NCBI GenBank assembly: GCA_910583785.1
Contig: CAJTZK010000017.1
Coordinates: 1 to 34,883, forward strand
From: an uncultured Oscillibacter sp.
GTDB taxonomy: Bacteria > Bacillota > Clostridia > Oscillospirales > Oscillospiraceae
Direction: 5' to 3'
DNA length: 34,883 nucleotides
Shown here: positions 21,781-30,567 of the stretch, piece by piece
How positions within the stretch are numbered: position 1 is the first letter of the stretch
How the letters are laid out: every line of letters begins with the position of its first letter
Translations under genes and position numbers: made by a program
The notes under the pieces: model-generated
The model's input: the letters and a program-made list of their open reading frames with translations, nothing else
What the model was told of the DNA's origin: nothing
The model's database searches: none

Positions 21781-23496
21781 TCAGCCGGGCGGAGTGGAGC
21801 GCAGTTTTTGACGCCGGATGGCGAAGCTGGCATTCTCCCTTGTATCCGCCGCCTTCAAAAAGGCCAGCAGGCCCCAGGCGGACATCATGGCGGAACCGCC
21901 GTTGGAGACAAAGGGGAAGGTCACCCCCGTCAGCGGCAGGATATCCACTGAGCCAAACACGTTCAAGCAGGTCTGGAACACCAGCAGGGACCCGGCGGCA
22001 CAGGCGGCCAGGCAGTAAAAGCTGCTCCGCCCCGCCCGGCAGGCCCGGACCGTGAAGAACGCCAGGGCCGCGATGGCCCCCACGGCGAAAAAGGCAATCA
22101 CCAGCCCCCACTCCTCGCAGAGCATGCCAAAGACCAAATCCGTGTCCGCCGCCGGAACCCGGTGGAGCCAGCCGTTGCCCGCCCCCATGCCCAAAAGGCC
22201 CCCGGAGGCCGCGGCGGACATGGTGCGGGTCTGCTGGTAGCCCCGGCCCGAGGCGTCCGCCCAGGCGTGGCCCCAGGCGGCGAAGCGGTCCAAAATGTAG
22301 GGCTTGAACTTCACAATCAGCCCCGCGCCGAACACCGCCCCGCCGCAGATGAGGGAGAGGGTGGCGAAGTCCCCGGAGCGGAGGTAGGCCAGCACCAGGA
22401 AGGTGACGAAGAACACCGCCGCCGTGCCAAAGTCGCTCATCAGCCCCAGGAGGCCCACGCAGACGCCGGTGAGGACGATAAACAGCGTCAGGTTCCGCTT
22501 GCGGAACAGCCGCTCCAGCGTGGCGGACCCGGCGAAAATATAGCAGATTTTGGCAATCTCCGAGGGCTGGAAACTCAGGGGCCCCAGGGAAATCCAGTTC
22601 ACCGCGCCATACTTCCGGTTTCCCAGGACCAGGGTCACGGCCAGAAGGGCGATGGACGCCGCCGCCATGGCCCAGCGGTTCCGCTGGACCCGGCCCAGGT
22701 CCCGGAGAAAAATCCCCAGGGTCAGGAACAGCCCCAGGCCGAGGACCACCGCCAGCAGCTGCTTATAAAGGCTCCCCGGCGCGCTGGAGGCGGTAACGGC
22801 CAGGGAGAGAGTGGAGAGGAAAAACGCGATGGTCTCCATCTCGAAGCCCACGCAGCGGGAAAGGCGCAGGGCCCCGGCGTAGAGCCACATCACCGCCGCC
22901 AGCCCCAGGAAGGCCAGGGGCACGGCGGGGGATGCCTCCCCTCCGGCGGCCACCATCAGCTGGACGCAGGCCAGAAGCTGGAACACGGTGAGCCAGAGGA
23001 AGGAGGGCCACATGGCGGCGGGGCGCTCCGCCCGGCGCTTTTCCGCCAGCTCCTCCCGCTCCTCCACGGTCTGGGGAAGGAACAGCAGCGGCACGCCCCC
23101 CAGGCCGATGCTGTCCCCCATTTTGACGGGGGCGGAGCCTTCCACCTTCTCCCCGTTGAGCAGGACCCCGCCCTTGGAATCCAGATCGTAGAGAGTCCAC
23201 TCCCCCTCCTCATTCCGGCACAGGGCGGCGTGCTGGCGGGAGACGCTGGGGTAGTTCAGCCGCACGTCGGCGCTCTTTCCCCGGCCCAGGATGTTCTCCC
23301 AGTGGGCCAGGGGCACGGAGCCCCCGCCGGGGAGGCTCAGCTGGCCCCAGGCCTCCGGCGTGTGGGGGGCCCGGAGGAGGGACCGGGCGGCCCGCCAGAG
23401 GATGGCCCCCGCCAGCACCGGGAAGAGGAAACGGACAAACGCGGTATAAAAAACGCCGGCGGCGGGGTATGCCGCCAGGAGCTCCGGTAACGCCAT
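21781..23496 (-). CDS. FHA domain-containing FtsW/RodA/SpoVE family protein
   Basis: 571 residues. N-terminal membrane segment (about 12-40), then a forkhead-associated domain (about 60-145) with the phosphothreonine-binding marks L-G-R-G, S-V-S-R-Q-H-A and L-N-G-E-K-V. About ten further membrane segments follow with SEDS marks: W-I-S-L-G-P-L-S-F-Q-P-S-E-I-A-K and later G-G-L-L-G-M-G-A-G-N-G. SEDS proteins polymerise glycan strands and work with a class B PBP, here the next gene. The FHA domain suggests control by a Ser/Thr kinase such as PrkC; no kinase gene lies in this window. ATG follows AGGAGG seven bases upstream. Confidence 0.93.
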   Translation of the reverse strand: MALPELLAAYPAAGVFYTAFVRFLFPVLAGAILWRAARSLLRAPHTPEAWGQLSLPGGGSVPLAHWENILGRGKSADVRLNYPSVSRQHAALCRNEEGEWTLYDLDSKGGVLLNGEKVEGSAPVKMGDSIGLGGVPLLFLPQTVEEREELAEKRRAERPAAMWPSFLWLTVFQLLACVQLMVAAGGEASPAVPLAFLGLAAVMWLYAGALRLSRCVGFEMETIAFFLSTLSLAVTASSAPGSLYKQLLAVVLGLGLFLTLGIFLRDLGRVQRNRWAMAAASIALLAVTLVLGNRKYGAVNWISLGPLSFQPSEIAKICYIFAGSATLERLFRKRNLTLFIVLTGVCVGLLGLMSDFGTAAVFFVTFLVLAYLRSGDFATLSLICGGAVFGAGLIVKFKPYILDRFAAWGHAWADASGRGYQQTRTMSAAASGGLLGMGAGNGWLHRVPAADTDLVFGMLCEEWGLVIAFFAVGAIAALAFFTVRACRAGRSSFYCLAACAAGSLLVFQTCLNVFGSVDILPLTGVTFPFVSNGGSAMMSAWGLLAFLKAADTRENASFAIRRQKLRSTPPG

Positions 23497-23672
23497 GGAT
23501 GGGCCTCCTCTCTGGAAGATGATAGTACAGCATACCACGGATTGGGGAAAAAATCTACCGGAAATCCGGCCAAGCGTGGGAGCCGCCAAAAATTTCCGGG
23601 GAAACCTTCACTTTTTCGGCGTTGTGCCGATATATATACTATAAGAATCTTGGCAAAGGAGCCTTGGAATGT

Positions 23673-24791
23673 ATGGATCAGGCCAGCGGTTCCGTCGGGC
23701 TTGGCGGGTATGTGCAGTTCGGGAAGCGGACCTTCCAAAGCATCAGCGGCCAGCTTCAGAAGGTCACCGGCCCGGAGGAAGCCCGGAAATTCCAGGAGAA
23801 CTGCGTCGTCTTCAACCCCTCAGCGGAGGAGCAGAAGGACAAATTCCGGGCGGAGTTCAGCGGGGCCGCCATGGACAAAAGCCCGTGATCTCCGGCGTGA
23901 AGCGGGAGGCATACCATCAGGCGGAAGCGGCCATCGGCCAATTTTATGACGGAACGGTGTCCGCAGAGGAACTGGCCGATACCTACCAGCGCCTGTCCGA
24001 CCGGCTCATGGACGCCTGTAAGGACCGGGGATACCCCATGCCCCTTTGGGGCGGGATGATGGGCCCGCCTTCCAGGAGACCTTTTACGGCGAATTCCGCC
24101 GCATGGTCCTGGACGGGGCCGCGAACCGGAACAACGCCGAGGGAAAGCAGTATATCACCGGGGAAATGACCGCCCAGCGGAACTGGAAGTATTACAACTC
24201 GGACTACTACCAGAGTGAGAAGGCCATCTCCGCCCGGACGGAGCGCTTCACCGCCATGGCCAAGGAGCGGGGCTGGGAGGACACGGCCTCCATCCCGGAC
24301 TACAAGGCCAAGGGGCTGAACCTCTATTACAATTTCCCCTCCGCCCTGTCCAGCCACTTCAACGTGGACGACCAGTTTGTCAAGGACCCAGACCAGGTCC
24401 CGCCCAGGGACTTCCGCTGGTTCTACCAGTCCGGCGGGAACAGAGGGGACAGGGGCTTCGTCACGTCCCTGACCATCGAACACCCGGATGGCACCACCAC
24501 CTTTATTGATTACACCAAGCCGGGCTTCGATCCCTCGGACCCCGCCAAGGGAACCACCTGGGCCGCTTATAAGGACGAGGGCGGAACGTGGCGGTATCAA
24601 AGCGCCGATTTTGCCCATGACTTCTTTAAGGGCGATTTGAAAAGCGTGGCCAGCCTTCCGAACTTCTCCGGGCAGCCCGGCAGGGCCCAGGAGGCCGCGA
24701 ACCGCTTTTAAAGAACTTCCATCTCTACCCCGGCGGCTATTTCAGCCGCTTTCCCCAATACGGAAATCTGGGCATGAACCTGCGGGCGTAG
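23673..24791 (+). pseudogene. Hypothetical gene broken by three single-base frameshifts
   Basis: Coding character switches frame three times. Frame one (23673-23888) ends at D-K-S-P-stop; frame two resumes at the same spot as K-P-V-I-S-G-V-K-R-E and runs to about 24045; frame three continues as G-R-D-D-G-P-A-F-Q to a stop at 24709; then one more shift gives L-K-N-F-H-L-Y-P-G-G-Y to a TAG at 24789. Each switch needs one added base and each lies at a homopolymer (AAAA near 23877, CCCCTTTGGGG near 24043, TTTT near 24706). Restored, the protein has about 370 residues, soluble, Tyr/Asp-rich, with a G-D-R-G-F-V-T-S-L-T-I-E-H-P-D-G-T strand region. I do not recognise it. Sequencing error is a serious alternative. 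Confidence 0.75.
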
Positions 24792-24820
24792 CCCCGGGCG
24801 GCCCGAAAGGAGGCCCCGCC

Positions 24821-25555
24821 ATGTCCGGCATGCAAGTGAACAGCACCCCCGCCTCCGCGGCCTCCTCCTGGCAGGAACGGAGCGCCCCGGAAGCCTCCCG
24901 GGAACAGGAGGACGCCTCCCTCACCATCTACGAAATGATGAAGGAGGCCCGGGAGAAGGCCGACGCCACCCGGGAGAAGTTCAACTCCATCAAGCCCAAG
25001 CCCCGCTATGGCGACGCGCCCATGGAGGCGTATGCCCGGCTGGCCCGGGCCAAACGCCCTGCGGAGGTCAACACCGCCGCCGGGTACGCCCGGCGGCAGA
25101 TCGCCCGGCTGAAGGCCGCCAAGCAGACGGACCCGGACAACGCCAAGCGCATCCAGGCCGCCATCAACCAGCTCCAGAAGGCCGTCCAGCGGGCGGGGAA
25201 GAAGAACCGGGACCTGGAGCGGGAGCGCGTCGCCCAGGCCCGGCAGAAAAAATTACAGCAGGAGAAGCGGAGCCGGGAGGCCCGCCGCCAGAAGCAGGAG
25301 CTTTTGCGCAAGCAGGCCATGCGGCGGATTCGGGAATCCGGCTATCTCCGGGAGGCGGAAGTGGACAATCGGATGCAGGCGCACATCGCCGCCGTAGACA
25401 TGGAGCTGCGGGAACAGGCCCAGAAGCTGGCCTCTTCCTTCCAGCCCTCCATGGAGCTGGTGGCGAAGCAGTATGCCGCGGACAGCGCCGCCATGGCGCT
25501 GCCGGAGGAGCTGCCCGCCGCCCCCGCCAGTGGGGAAATTGATTTGCAGGCTTGA
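24821..25555 (+). CDS. Hypothetical coiled-coil protein
   Basis: 244 residues with no membrane segment. A Ser/Ala-rich N-terminus (1-30) is followed by a long Lys/Arg/Glu/Gln-rich helix, most clearly 115-185 (runs of R-x-R-E, K-K-L-Q-Q-E-K-R, E-L-L-R-K-Q), likely a coiled coil; the last part is Ala/Glu-rich. ATG follows AAGGAGG at good spacing. It lies 29 bases after the restored end of the frameshifted gene, so both are probably one transcript ending at the terminator at 25668. No function can be given; the charge pattern could suit a scaffold or nucleic-acid contact. Confidence 0.8.
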   Translation: MSGMQVNSTPASAASSWQERSAPEASREQEDASLTIYEMMKEAREKADATREKFNSIKPKPRYGDAPMEAYARLARAKRPAEVNTAAGYARRQIARLKAAKQTDPDNAKRIQAAINQLQKAVQRAGKKNRDLERERVAQARQKKLQQEKRSREARRQKQELLRKQAMRRIRESGYLREAEVDNRMQAHIAAVDMELREQAQKLASSFQPSMELVAKQYAADSAAMALPEELPAAPASGEIDLQA

Positions 25556-25556
25556 T

Positions 25557-25588
25557 ACGTTCTTGAAAGAAAGTATCCAAAGAACGTT
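25557..25588. repeat. Inverted repeat ACGTTCTT/AAGAACGT
   Basis: Just after the stop of the coiled-coil gene, ACGTTCTT and AAGAACGT enclose GAAAGAAAGTATCC. The piece is AT-rich compared with its surroundings and resembles remnants of short dispersed elements. It is not followed by a T-run, so it is not a terminator. Confidence 0.45.
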
Positions 25589-25667
25589 AGGTCCGCTCTG
25601 GCAGTCTGGAAATTTACCAAGCTGAAGCGACGGCAACCAGGCCTTGTTTGAAACATGGCCTAAGATA

Positions 25668-25707
25668 AGAGCAACCCCTGAGAAAATCAAGGGTTGCTCT
25701 TTACTTT
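25668..25707. terminator. Bidirectional terminator between convergent genes
   Basis: Stem AGAGCAACCC-TGA/TCA-GGGTTGCTCT around GAAAA, with TTTACTTTATTT on the right and CTTATCTT on the minus strand. It serves the coiled-coil gene and the convergent membrane protein gene. Confidence 0.85.
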
Positions 25708-26539
25708 ATTTCTTCGGCTTCTCTGCCGCCGCCGGATTCCCCTTCAAGAAATGACAGCGGACAAACTGGACCGTACCCACAAGGAACAGCAGCAGGGTTC
25801 CGCAGGAAACAACCGTGCTGGCTATGTCCCAAAACACGGGCCTGTCTAGGCTCCAAGACGCGGGCCTGGTCAGGCCCCAAATCTTGGCCCTGTCCAGACC
25901 TCCGGCGGTGAGGAGTAATACGTTGAACAGATTCCCCAAAAGGTCCCACCCGCACCTTATCATAAGTCCGGCGGCAATCAGGCCTACGGCGCTCTTCTCC
26001 TTGGGTGTGGTCTCGCCGTGGGCGGGGACGGTCATCAGAAGCGCCAGCCCGGCAAGGCTTATTCCGTCCGCCACCATGAGTATAAATACGTAGAGGATGC
26101 TCCCCCACACCCATGAAGATTGAGCCCCCAGCCCGGCCGCACAGATACACAAACTGCCAAGAATCCAGAGAACGAAGCCCCCCGTCCCTTTTTTGCCGCC
26201 CCGTCCCCGGTTCTTGGACAGCATCATCAGGCAGAGGGCGTAGGGACCGGCCAGCAGAAGCGGCTGGTAGAGCCAATTATTGTTCGTCTTGAAAAACCAA
26301 TTGCTGACCGGCGGCAGGAGCAGGAGCACGTAAACCGCCATGGCCGCCGCGCCATAGCTTCGGCACTTTGCGGGGTTTGTGACAGCCGCCGCCGCCTGCT
26401 GGAAGAGGCTGACGAATATAACGAGTCCAAAGACCAGCAGCACAATGGGGATGGCTACCATAAGCAGCGTGGCGGCGGTCCCCAGCAGGATGGGGGCAAA
26501 CACGACCGCCAGTATGATTGCGATGATCCAAAGAGCCAT
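25706..26539 (-). CDS. Multi-pass membrane protein, unknown function
   Basis: 277 residues, mostly hydrophobic. Two long segments close to the N-terminus (about 2-24 and 28-48) are followed by about five more, and the C-terminus is short and basic (K-P-K-K). I recognise no family. The ATG at 26539 has GGTGTGG nearby; a GTG ten codons upstream (26569) is an alternative with no better site. It stands between a shared terminator and a promoter-like region at 26690-26740. Codon use and base composition are a little less GC-rich than its neighbours, which may hint at a different origin. Confidence 0.75.
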   Translation of the reverse strand: MALWIIAIILAVVFAPILLGTAATLLMVAIPIVLLVFGLVIFVSLFQQAAAAVTNPAKCRSYGAAAMAVYVLLLLPPVSNWFFKTNNNWLYQPLLLAGPYALCLMMLSKNRGRGGKKGTGGFVLWILGSLCICAAGLGAQSSWVWGSILYVFILMVADGISLAGLALLMTVPAHGETTPKEKSAVGLIAAGLMIRCGWDLLGNLFNVLLLTAGGLDRAKIWGLTRPASWSLDRPVFWDIASTVVSCGTLLLFLVGTVQFVRCHFLKGNPAAAEKPKK

Positions 26540-26664
26540 GCAGTCCACACCTTTCCCTCTTTGGCTCACCCGCCCCGGCAGGGTGGATGGCCGATAATAT
26601 GTGCCATGTTTTGCGGTTGCCGCTGTTTACAGCGGCGAGCAAAGCGGCTTGAATCAAATTCATT

Positions 26665-26689
26665 ATTTCCGAGCTTTGAGCTCGGAAAT
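26665..26689. repeat. Perfect 11-base inverted repeat upstream of the membrane protein
   Basis: ATTTCCGAGCT-TTG-AGCTCGGAAAT. It lies in an AT-rich gap. On the minus strand a TTGACA (plus 26732-26737 region) with a TAGTAT 16 bases on precedes it, so this palindrome would be in the leader of the membrane protein mRNA, as an operator or an RNA hairpin. Confidence 0.55.
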
Positions 26690-26774
26690 AACAACACCAT
26701 CCATACTATATTTTGTATATATATTGTCAAGGCTTTTTGGCTTTTTGTCACGGCAAAATCCCCCCGGCGCGCCC

Positions 26775-27935
26775 TTAATCCAGGGCCTCCTCCGGCTCCT
26801 CCGCCGTCACCTCCACGGGAAGGCCGTTGACCTCCACGTCCTCCCCGGCGGGAATGAGGAGGTACTTCCGTCCGTCGATGACCCGGGTCTCTACCAGATA
26901 GCTGTAGGCCGGGTCCAGGGAAATCGTGGCCTGTTCCGTCTTCACGTCGAAGCGCTTGGCGTCGATGAGGTTCTCCGGGTTCAGCGCCGCGCCGCCGAAT
27001 GCCTCGCCGCACTGGGCCTGGAAGGCCGCCGCCCGCTCCTCCGGCACGCCGCAGTCCCGGAGGATGCCCCCGATCTCCCCGGCGGAGAGGGCCAGGGGCT
27101 CCGCCTCCTTGTCCTCGCGGTTCGCCTCGATTTTCTCCAGCAGCCGCCCGTGGACCGCCTGGACCACCTCCAGGCTGCACGCGTCCTCCAGGGCCCCGGA
27201 GAGGGCCCCCTGGAAAGCCTCCTTCTGCTCGGCGGCGGACATGGGGGGCTCCGTGCGGAAGACGGCGTCCAGGAACTCCTGGTGAATCTGGTCCGGCTTC
27301 CGGGAGTAAAAGAGGGCGTTGTAGATGTTCGCCGCCCGGTCGTCGAAGGCGGGGAAGAGGAAGCCCAGCTCCGGGGCGGAGACCACCTGCCCGGCGGCAC
27401 AGCTGTGGAACTCGTTCTCCCCAGGGAAATAGCCCAGCTCCATTTTGCAGGTTTTCACCGGACAGACGCTGCATAGGATGTAGGAGAAGACCTCGTCCGC
27501 GCCGTCGGGGTCAATTTCCCCGTCCCGGCCCCGGCGGGGCACGTCGTAGGCGTCGTGGGCCAGGAGAACGAGATAATTCTCCTCCCCCATGTCCAGGGCC
27601 TGGATGACCGTCCGGTAGAACTCCTCCCGGACCCCTCCGTCCTTCAGCCCGGAGTCCCGCAGGGCGGAGAGGAGGCGGTGCTCATCGCTATCCGCCACCT
27701 GGGCCGTGGAGAAGACCACGTCAATGAGGTGCTTCCCCAGGGAGCCGGAGAGGGATTTTTTCAGGAGGCTTAAGTACTTCTCCGCCTCCTCCAAGGGCAT
27801 GTTCCCCAGGGACTCATCCAGGTAGGAGATGATCTCCCGGCTGGAGCCGTTGACATAGCAGCCGTAAACCCGGCTGACGGCGGATTTCTCCGGCCGGAAG
27901 CGGCGGCGGAGCTCGCTGACTTCTTTTACATTCAT
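26775..27935 (-). CDS. DUF4317 domain-containing protein
   Basis: 386 residues. The whole length fits DUF4317, a family of Clostridia: M-N-V-K-E-V-S-E-L-R-R-R-F at the start, then V-Y-G-C-Y-V-N, the central S-Y-I-L-C-S-V-C-P-V-K segment, and F-L-F-P-A-F-D-D-R-A-A-N-I-Y-N-A-L-F-Y. The function is unknown; the protein is predicted to be soluble. The ATG at 27935 follows GAGG eight bases upstream. It is a single gene, divergent from the DUF1538 gene. Confidence 0.9.
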   Translation of the reverse strand: MNVKEVSELRRRFRPEKSAVSRVYGCYVNGSSREIISYLDESLGNMPLEEAEKYLSLLKKSLSGSLGKHLIDVVFSTAQVADSDEHRLLSALRDSGLKDGGVREEFYRTVIQALDMGEENYLVLLAHDAYDVPRRGRDGEIDPDGADEVFSYILCSVCPVKTCKMELGYFPGENEFHSCAAGQVVSAPELGFLFPAFDDRAANIYNALFYSRKPDQIHQEFLDAVFRTEPPMSAAEQKEAFQGALSGALEDACSLEVVQAVHGRLLEKIEANREDKEAEPLALSAGEIGGILRDCGVPEERAAAFQAQCGEAFGGAALNPENLIDAKRFDVKTEQATISLDPAYSYLVETRVIDGRKYLLIPAGEDVEVNGLPVEVTAEEPEEALD

Positions 27936-28085
27936 AGCGTTACCTCGTGTTTCGGCGGCAGGGCCGCCGGAATAATCCGACAGTGTTGTCAAACATACAT
28001 TCTACTGGAAAGCGCGGGGAATTGCAACCGCTTTTTTCACCGGCGGCGCACCGTGTAAATTTCTTGTAAAGAACCCGGCGGTTCC

Positions 28086-28115
28086 TTGCGGAACGGGCGG
28101 GTTTTGTGCTAAAAT
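28086..28115 (+). promoter_or_regulatory. Promoter of the DUF1538/PII-like pair
   Basis: TTGCGG (28086-28091), 18 bases, TAAAAT (28110-28115), about 40 bases before the GTG start. Confidence 0.6.
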
Positions 28116-28156
28116 GGGCCAATGTAAACCAGAACGCGGAAAGGGAGGCGGAACCC

Positions 28157-29701
28157 GTGGGCAGAATTGGACGCTGGAAGGACCGGATGGGCCGGACCAA
28201 GACCGTCCTGGGGGAGAAGGTCCGGGAGGCCCTGGCCTCCGTGCTGCCCATTACGGCCATTGTGCTGGTTTTGTGCTTCACGGCGGCCCCCCTTCCGGTA
28301 GACGTTTTGATGGCCTTCCTGGCGGGGGCGGTGCTGCTGATCCTGGGCATGGGCTTTTTCACCCTGGGGGCGGAGGCCGCCATGACCCCCATCGGCGAAC
28401 AGGCGGGCACCCACATGGCGGGCTCCCGGAAGGTCTGGGTCATCGCCTCCGTCAGCTTCCTCATCGGCGTGGTGGTCACCATCTCGGAGCCGGACCTCCA
28501 GGTCCTGGCCTCCCAGGTCCCCGGCATTCCCAACGCGGTGCTTATCGGGGCCGTGGCCGCCGGGGTGGGGGTCTTCCTGGTGGTGGCCCTGCTGCGGATT
28601 TTGTTCCAGGTGTCCCTCCAGTGGCTGCTGGTGGGGTCTTACGCCCTGGTGTTCCTCCTGGCGGCCTTCTTCGTGCCGGGGGACTTTTTGGCGGTGGCTT
28701 TCGACTCCGGGGGCGTCACCACCGGGCCCATGACGGTGCCCTTCATCATGGCCCTGGGCCTGGGCGTGTCCTCCATCCGGAGCGACGAGAACGCCGCCCA
28801 GGACAGCTTCGGCCTGGTGGCCCTATGCTCCGTGGGGCCCATTCTGGCGGTGCTGGTCCTGGCCATGATCTTCCCCGCCTCCGGGGCCTACAGCCCCTCC
28901 GCCATGCCCCAGGCGGCGGACAGCCGGGAGCTGGGGGGCCTCTTCCTCTCCGCCTTCCCGGAGTACGCCCTGGAGGTTTTCAAGAGCCTGTTCCCCATCG
29001 CCGCCTTCTTCGGCCTGTTCCAGGCCGCGGCCCTGCGGCTGAAGCGGAAGAAGGTCTTGAAAATCCTCATCGGCCTCCTGTATACTTACATTGGCCTGGC
29101 CCTCTTTCTCACGGGGGTCAACGTGGGCTTCCTCCCGGCGGGCACCTACCTGGGGCGGCAGATTGCCTCCCTGCCCTTCAACTGGCTGCTGGCGCCCGTG
29201 GGCATGCTGATGGGCTGGTTCATTGTCCAGGCGGAGCCAGCGGTCCACGTGCTGAACCGCCAGGTGGAGGAGATCACCGCCGGGGCCATTCCCGGCGGGG
29301 CCATGAGCGCCAGCTTGTCCATCGGCGTGGCGGCCTCCATCGGCCTGGCCATGGTCCGGGTGCTCACCGGGGTCTCCATCTTCGCCTTCCTGGTGCCGGG
29401 GTATCTTCTGGCGGTGGTCCTCAGCTTCTTCGTGCCAAGCATCTTCACCTCCATCGCCTTCGACTCCGGCGGCGTGGCCTCGGGACCCATGACGGCCACC
29501 TTCCTGCTGCCCTTCGCCATGGGGGCCTGCGAGGCCCTGGGGGGCAATATCGTCACGGACGCCTTCGGCGTGGTGGCCATGGTGGCCATGACGCCGCTCC
29601 TGACCATCCAGCTCTTGGGCCTGGTATACCAGTGGAAGCTCAACAAGGCGAAGCTGGCCCAGGCGGTGGAGGGCGAGGAGGTCATCGACCTTGTATACTG
29701 A
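28157..29701 (+). CDS. DUF1538 family membrane protein
   Basis: 514 residues with about twelve hydrophobic segments. The chain is an internal duplication: the motif F-D-S-G-G-V-T-T-G-P-M-T-V-P-F near residue 195 returns as F-D-S-G-G-V-A-S-G-P-M-T-A-T-F near 435, and M-x-x-G-x-E-A-A-M-T-P-I-G in the first half has a weaker counterpart in the second. This is the DUF1538 signature. The family is thought to be a transporter but its substrate is not known to me. GTG at 28157 follows GGGAGG. The next gene, 39 bases on, codes for a PII-like protein, which suggests control of transport by a PII-type signal. Confidence 0.9.
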   Translation: MGRIGRWKDRMGRTKTVLGEKVREALASVLPITAIVLVLCFTAAPLPVDVLMAFLAGAVLLILGMGFFTLGAEAAMTPIGEQAGTHMAGSRKVWVIASVSFLIGVVVTISEPDLQVLASQVPGIPNAVLIGAVAAGVGVFLVVALLRILFQVSLQWLLVGSYALVFLLAAFFVPGDFLAVAFDSGGVTTGPMTVPFIMALGLGVSSIRSDENAAQDSFGLVALCSVGPILAVLVLAMIFPASGAYSPSAMPQAADSRELGGLFLSAFPEYALEVFKSLFPIAAFFGLFQAAALRLKRKKVLKILIGLLYTYIGLALFLTGVNVGFLPAGTYLGRQIASLPFNWLLAPVGMLMGWFIVQAEPAVHVLNRQVEEITAGAIPGGAMSASLSIGVAASIGLAMVRVLTGVSIFAFLVPGYLLAVVLSFFVPSIFTSIAFDSGGVASGPMTATFLLPFAMGACEALGGNIVTDAFGVVAMVAMTPLLTIQLLGLVYQWKLNKAKLAQAVEGEEVIDLVY

Positions 29702-29740
29702 GTTTCAGCGCCCAGGCGCTTTGAGAAAGGGGGCCCGCCC

Positions 29741-30412
29741 ATGGACAAAGCCGACCTCATGATTGTCATCACGGACCGGGGCCGGGGCGGGGAGTTCGCC
29801 TCCTGGTTCCAGGCCCAGGGGGCCACGCTGGTGCTCTCGGCCCTGGGGCAGGGCACTGCCGCCACGGAGGTCCTGGACTACCTGGGCCTGGAGGCCACGG
29901 AGAAGGCCGTGCTGCTGCTGGCGGCCCCCCGGTCGGGGCGCCTGGTGCGCCGGGCGGCCCGGGAGCTCTGGCTGGACGTGCCGGGCCGGGGAATTTTGAT
30001 GGCCGTGCCCATCTCCAGCGTCGGCGGGGCCCGGGCCAGGGACTACCTGCTTTCATGGCAGGCGGAGGAGGAAGACGACATGGACAGAGAGATTACCCAC
30101 GAGCTCATCGTGGTCATCGCCAACCGGGGCCACACGGACCAGGTGATGGACGCCGCCCGCTCCGCCGGAGCCGCTGGGGGCACCACCATCCACGCCAAGG
30201 GCACCGGGACAGAGCTGGCCCGGAAGTTTCTGGGCGTGTCCCTGGCGGCGGAGAAGGAACTGGTCTTCATCCTGGCCAAGGAGGCGGACCGGAAGCCCAT
30301 TATGAAAGCCGTCATGGCCCAGGCAGGCATGCAGACAAAAGCCCAGGCCGTGGCGTTCTCCCTCCCGGTGACGGACCTGGCGGGCCTGCGGCTGCTGGAG
30401 GAGGACGGGTGA
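29741..30412 (+). CDS. Duplicated PII-like regulator (two GlnB-fold domains)
   Basis: 223 residues made of two PII-like halves. First half (about 1-110): L-M-I-V-I-T-D-R-G-R-G, then L-S-A-L-G-Q-G-T-A-A. Second half (about 115-223): L-I-V-V-I-A-N-R-G-H-T-D-Q-V-M-D-A-A-R, G-G-T-T-I-H-A-K-G-T-G. Each half matches the GlnB start and the T-loop base, but the tyrosine of the T-loop that is uridylylated in classical PII is not evident. The usual PII is about 112 residues, so this is a fusion. ATG follows AAAGGGGG. Together with the DUF1538 gene it likely forms a regulated transport system. Confidence 0.85.
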   Translation: MDKADLMIVITDRGRGGEFASWFQAQGATLVLSALGQGTAATEVLDYLGLEATEKAVLLLAAPRSGRLVRRAARELWLDVPGRGILMAVPISSVGGARARDYLLSWQAEEEDDMDREITHELIVVIANRGHTDQVMDAARSAGAAGGTTIHAKGTGTELARKFLGVSLAAEKELVFILAKEADRKPIMKAVMAQAGMQTKAQAVAFSLPVTDLAGLRLLEEDG

Positions 30413-30525
30413 GGAAGCTCCCCAGGCTGGCGGCTGGAGGGATGGCCTGGCCAGGGGGGTCAGGCTTCACAGGAGGGGTACCCCGGCTGCCGGAGCGGCC
30501 GCGTTTTGAGTAAGATGGAGAATGG

Positions 30526-30558
30526 GAGGCCCGGCGCGGAGTTCCGCGCCGGGCCTTT
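30526..30558 (+). terminator. Terminator of the DUF1538/PII-like pair
   Basis: Stem GGCCCGGCGCGG with an AGTT loop and its complement, then TTTT. It also lies at the 3' side of the convergent exchanger gene. Confidence 0.88.
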
Positions 30559-30567
30559 TCCAGAAAC

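Noticed and set aside
26277..26663. Minus-strand open frame starting M-N-L-I-Q-A-A-L-L
   Set aside because: No ribosome site, and most of it overlaps the better-supported membrane protein in another frame.
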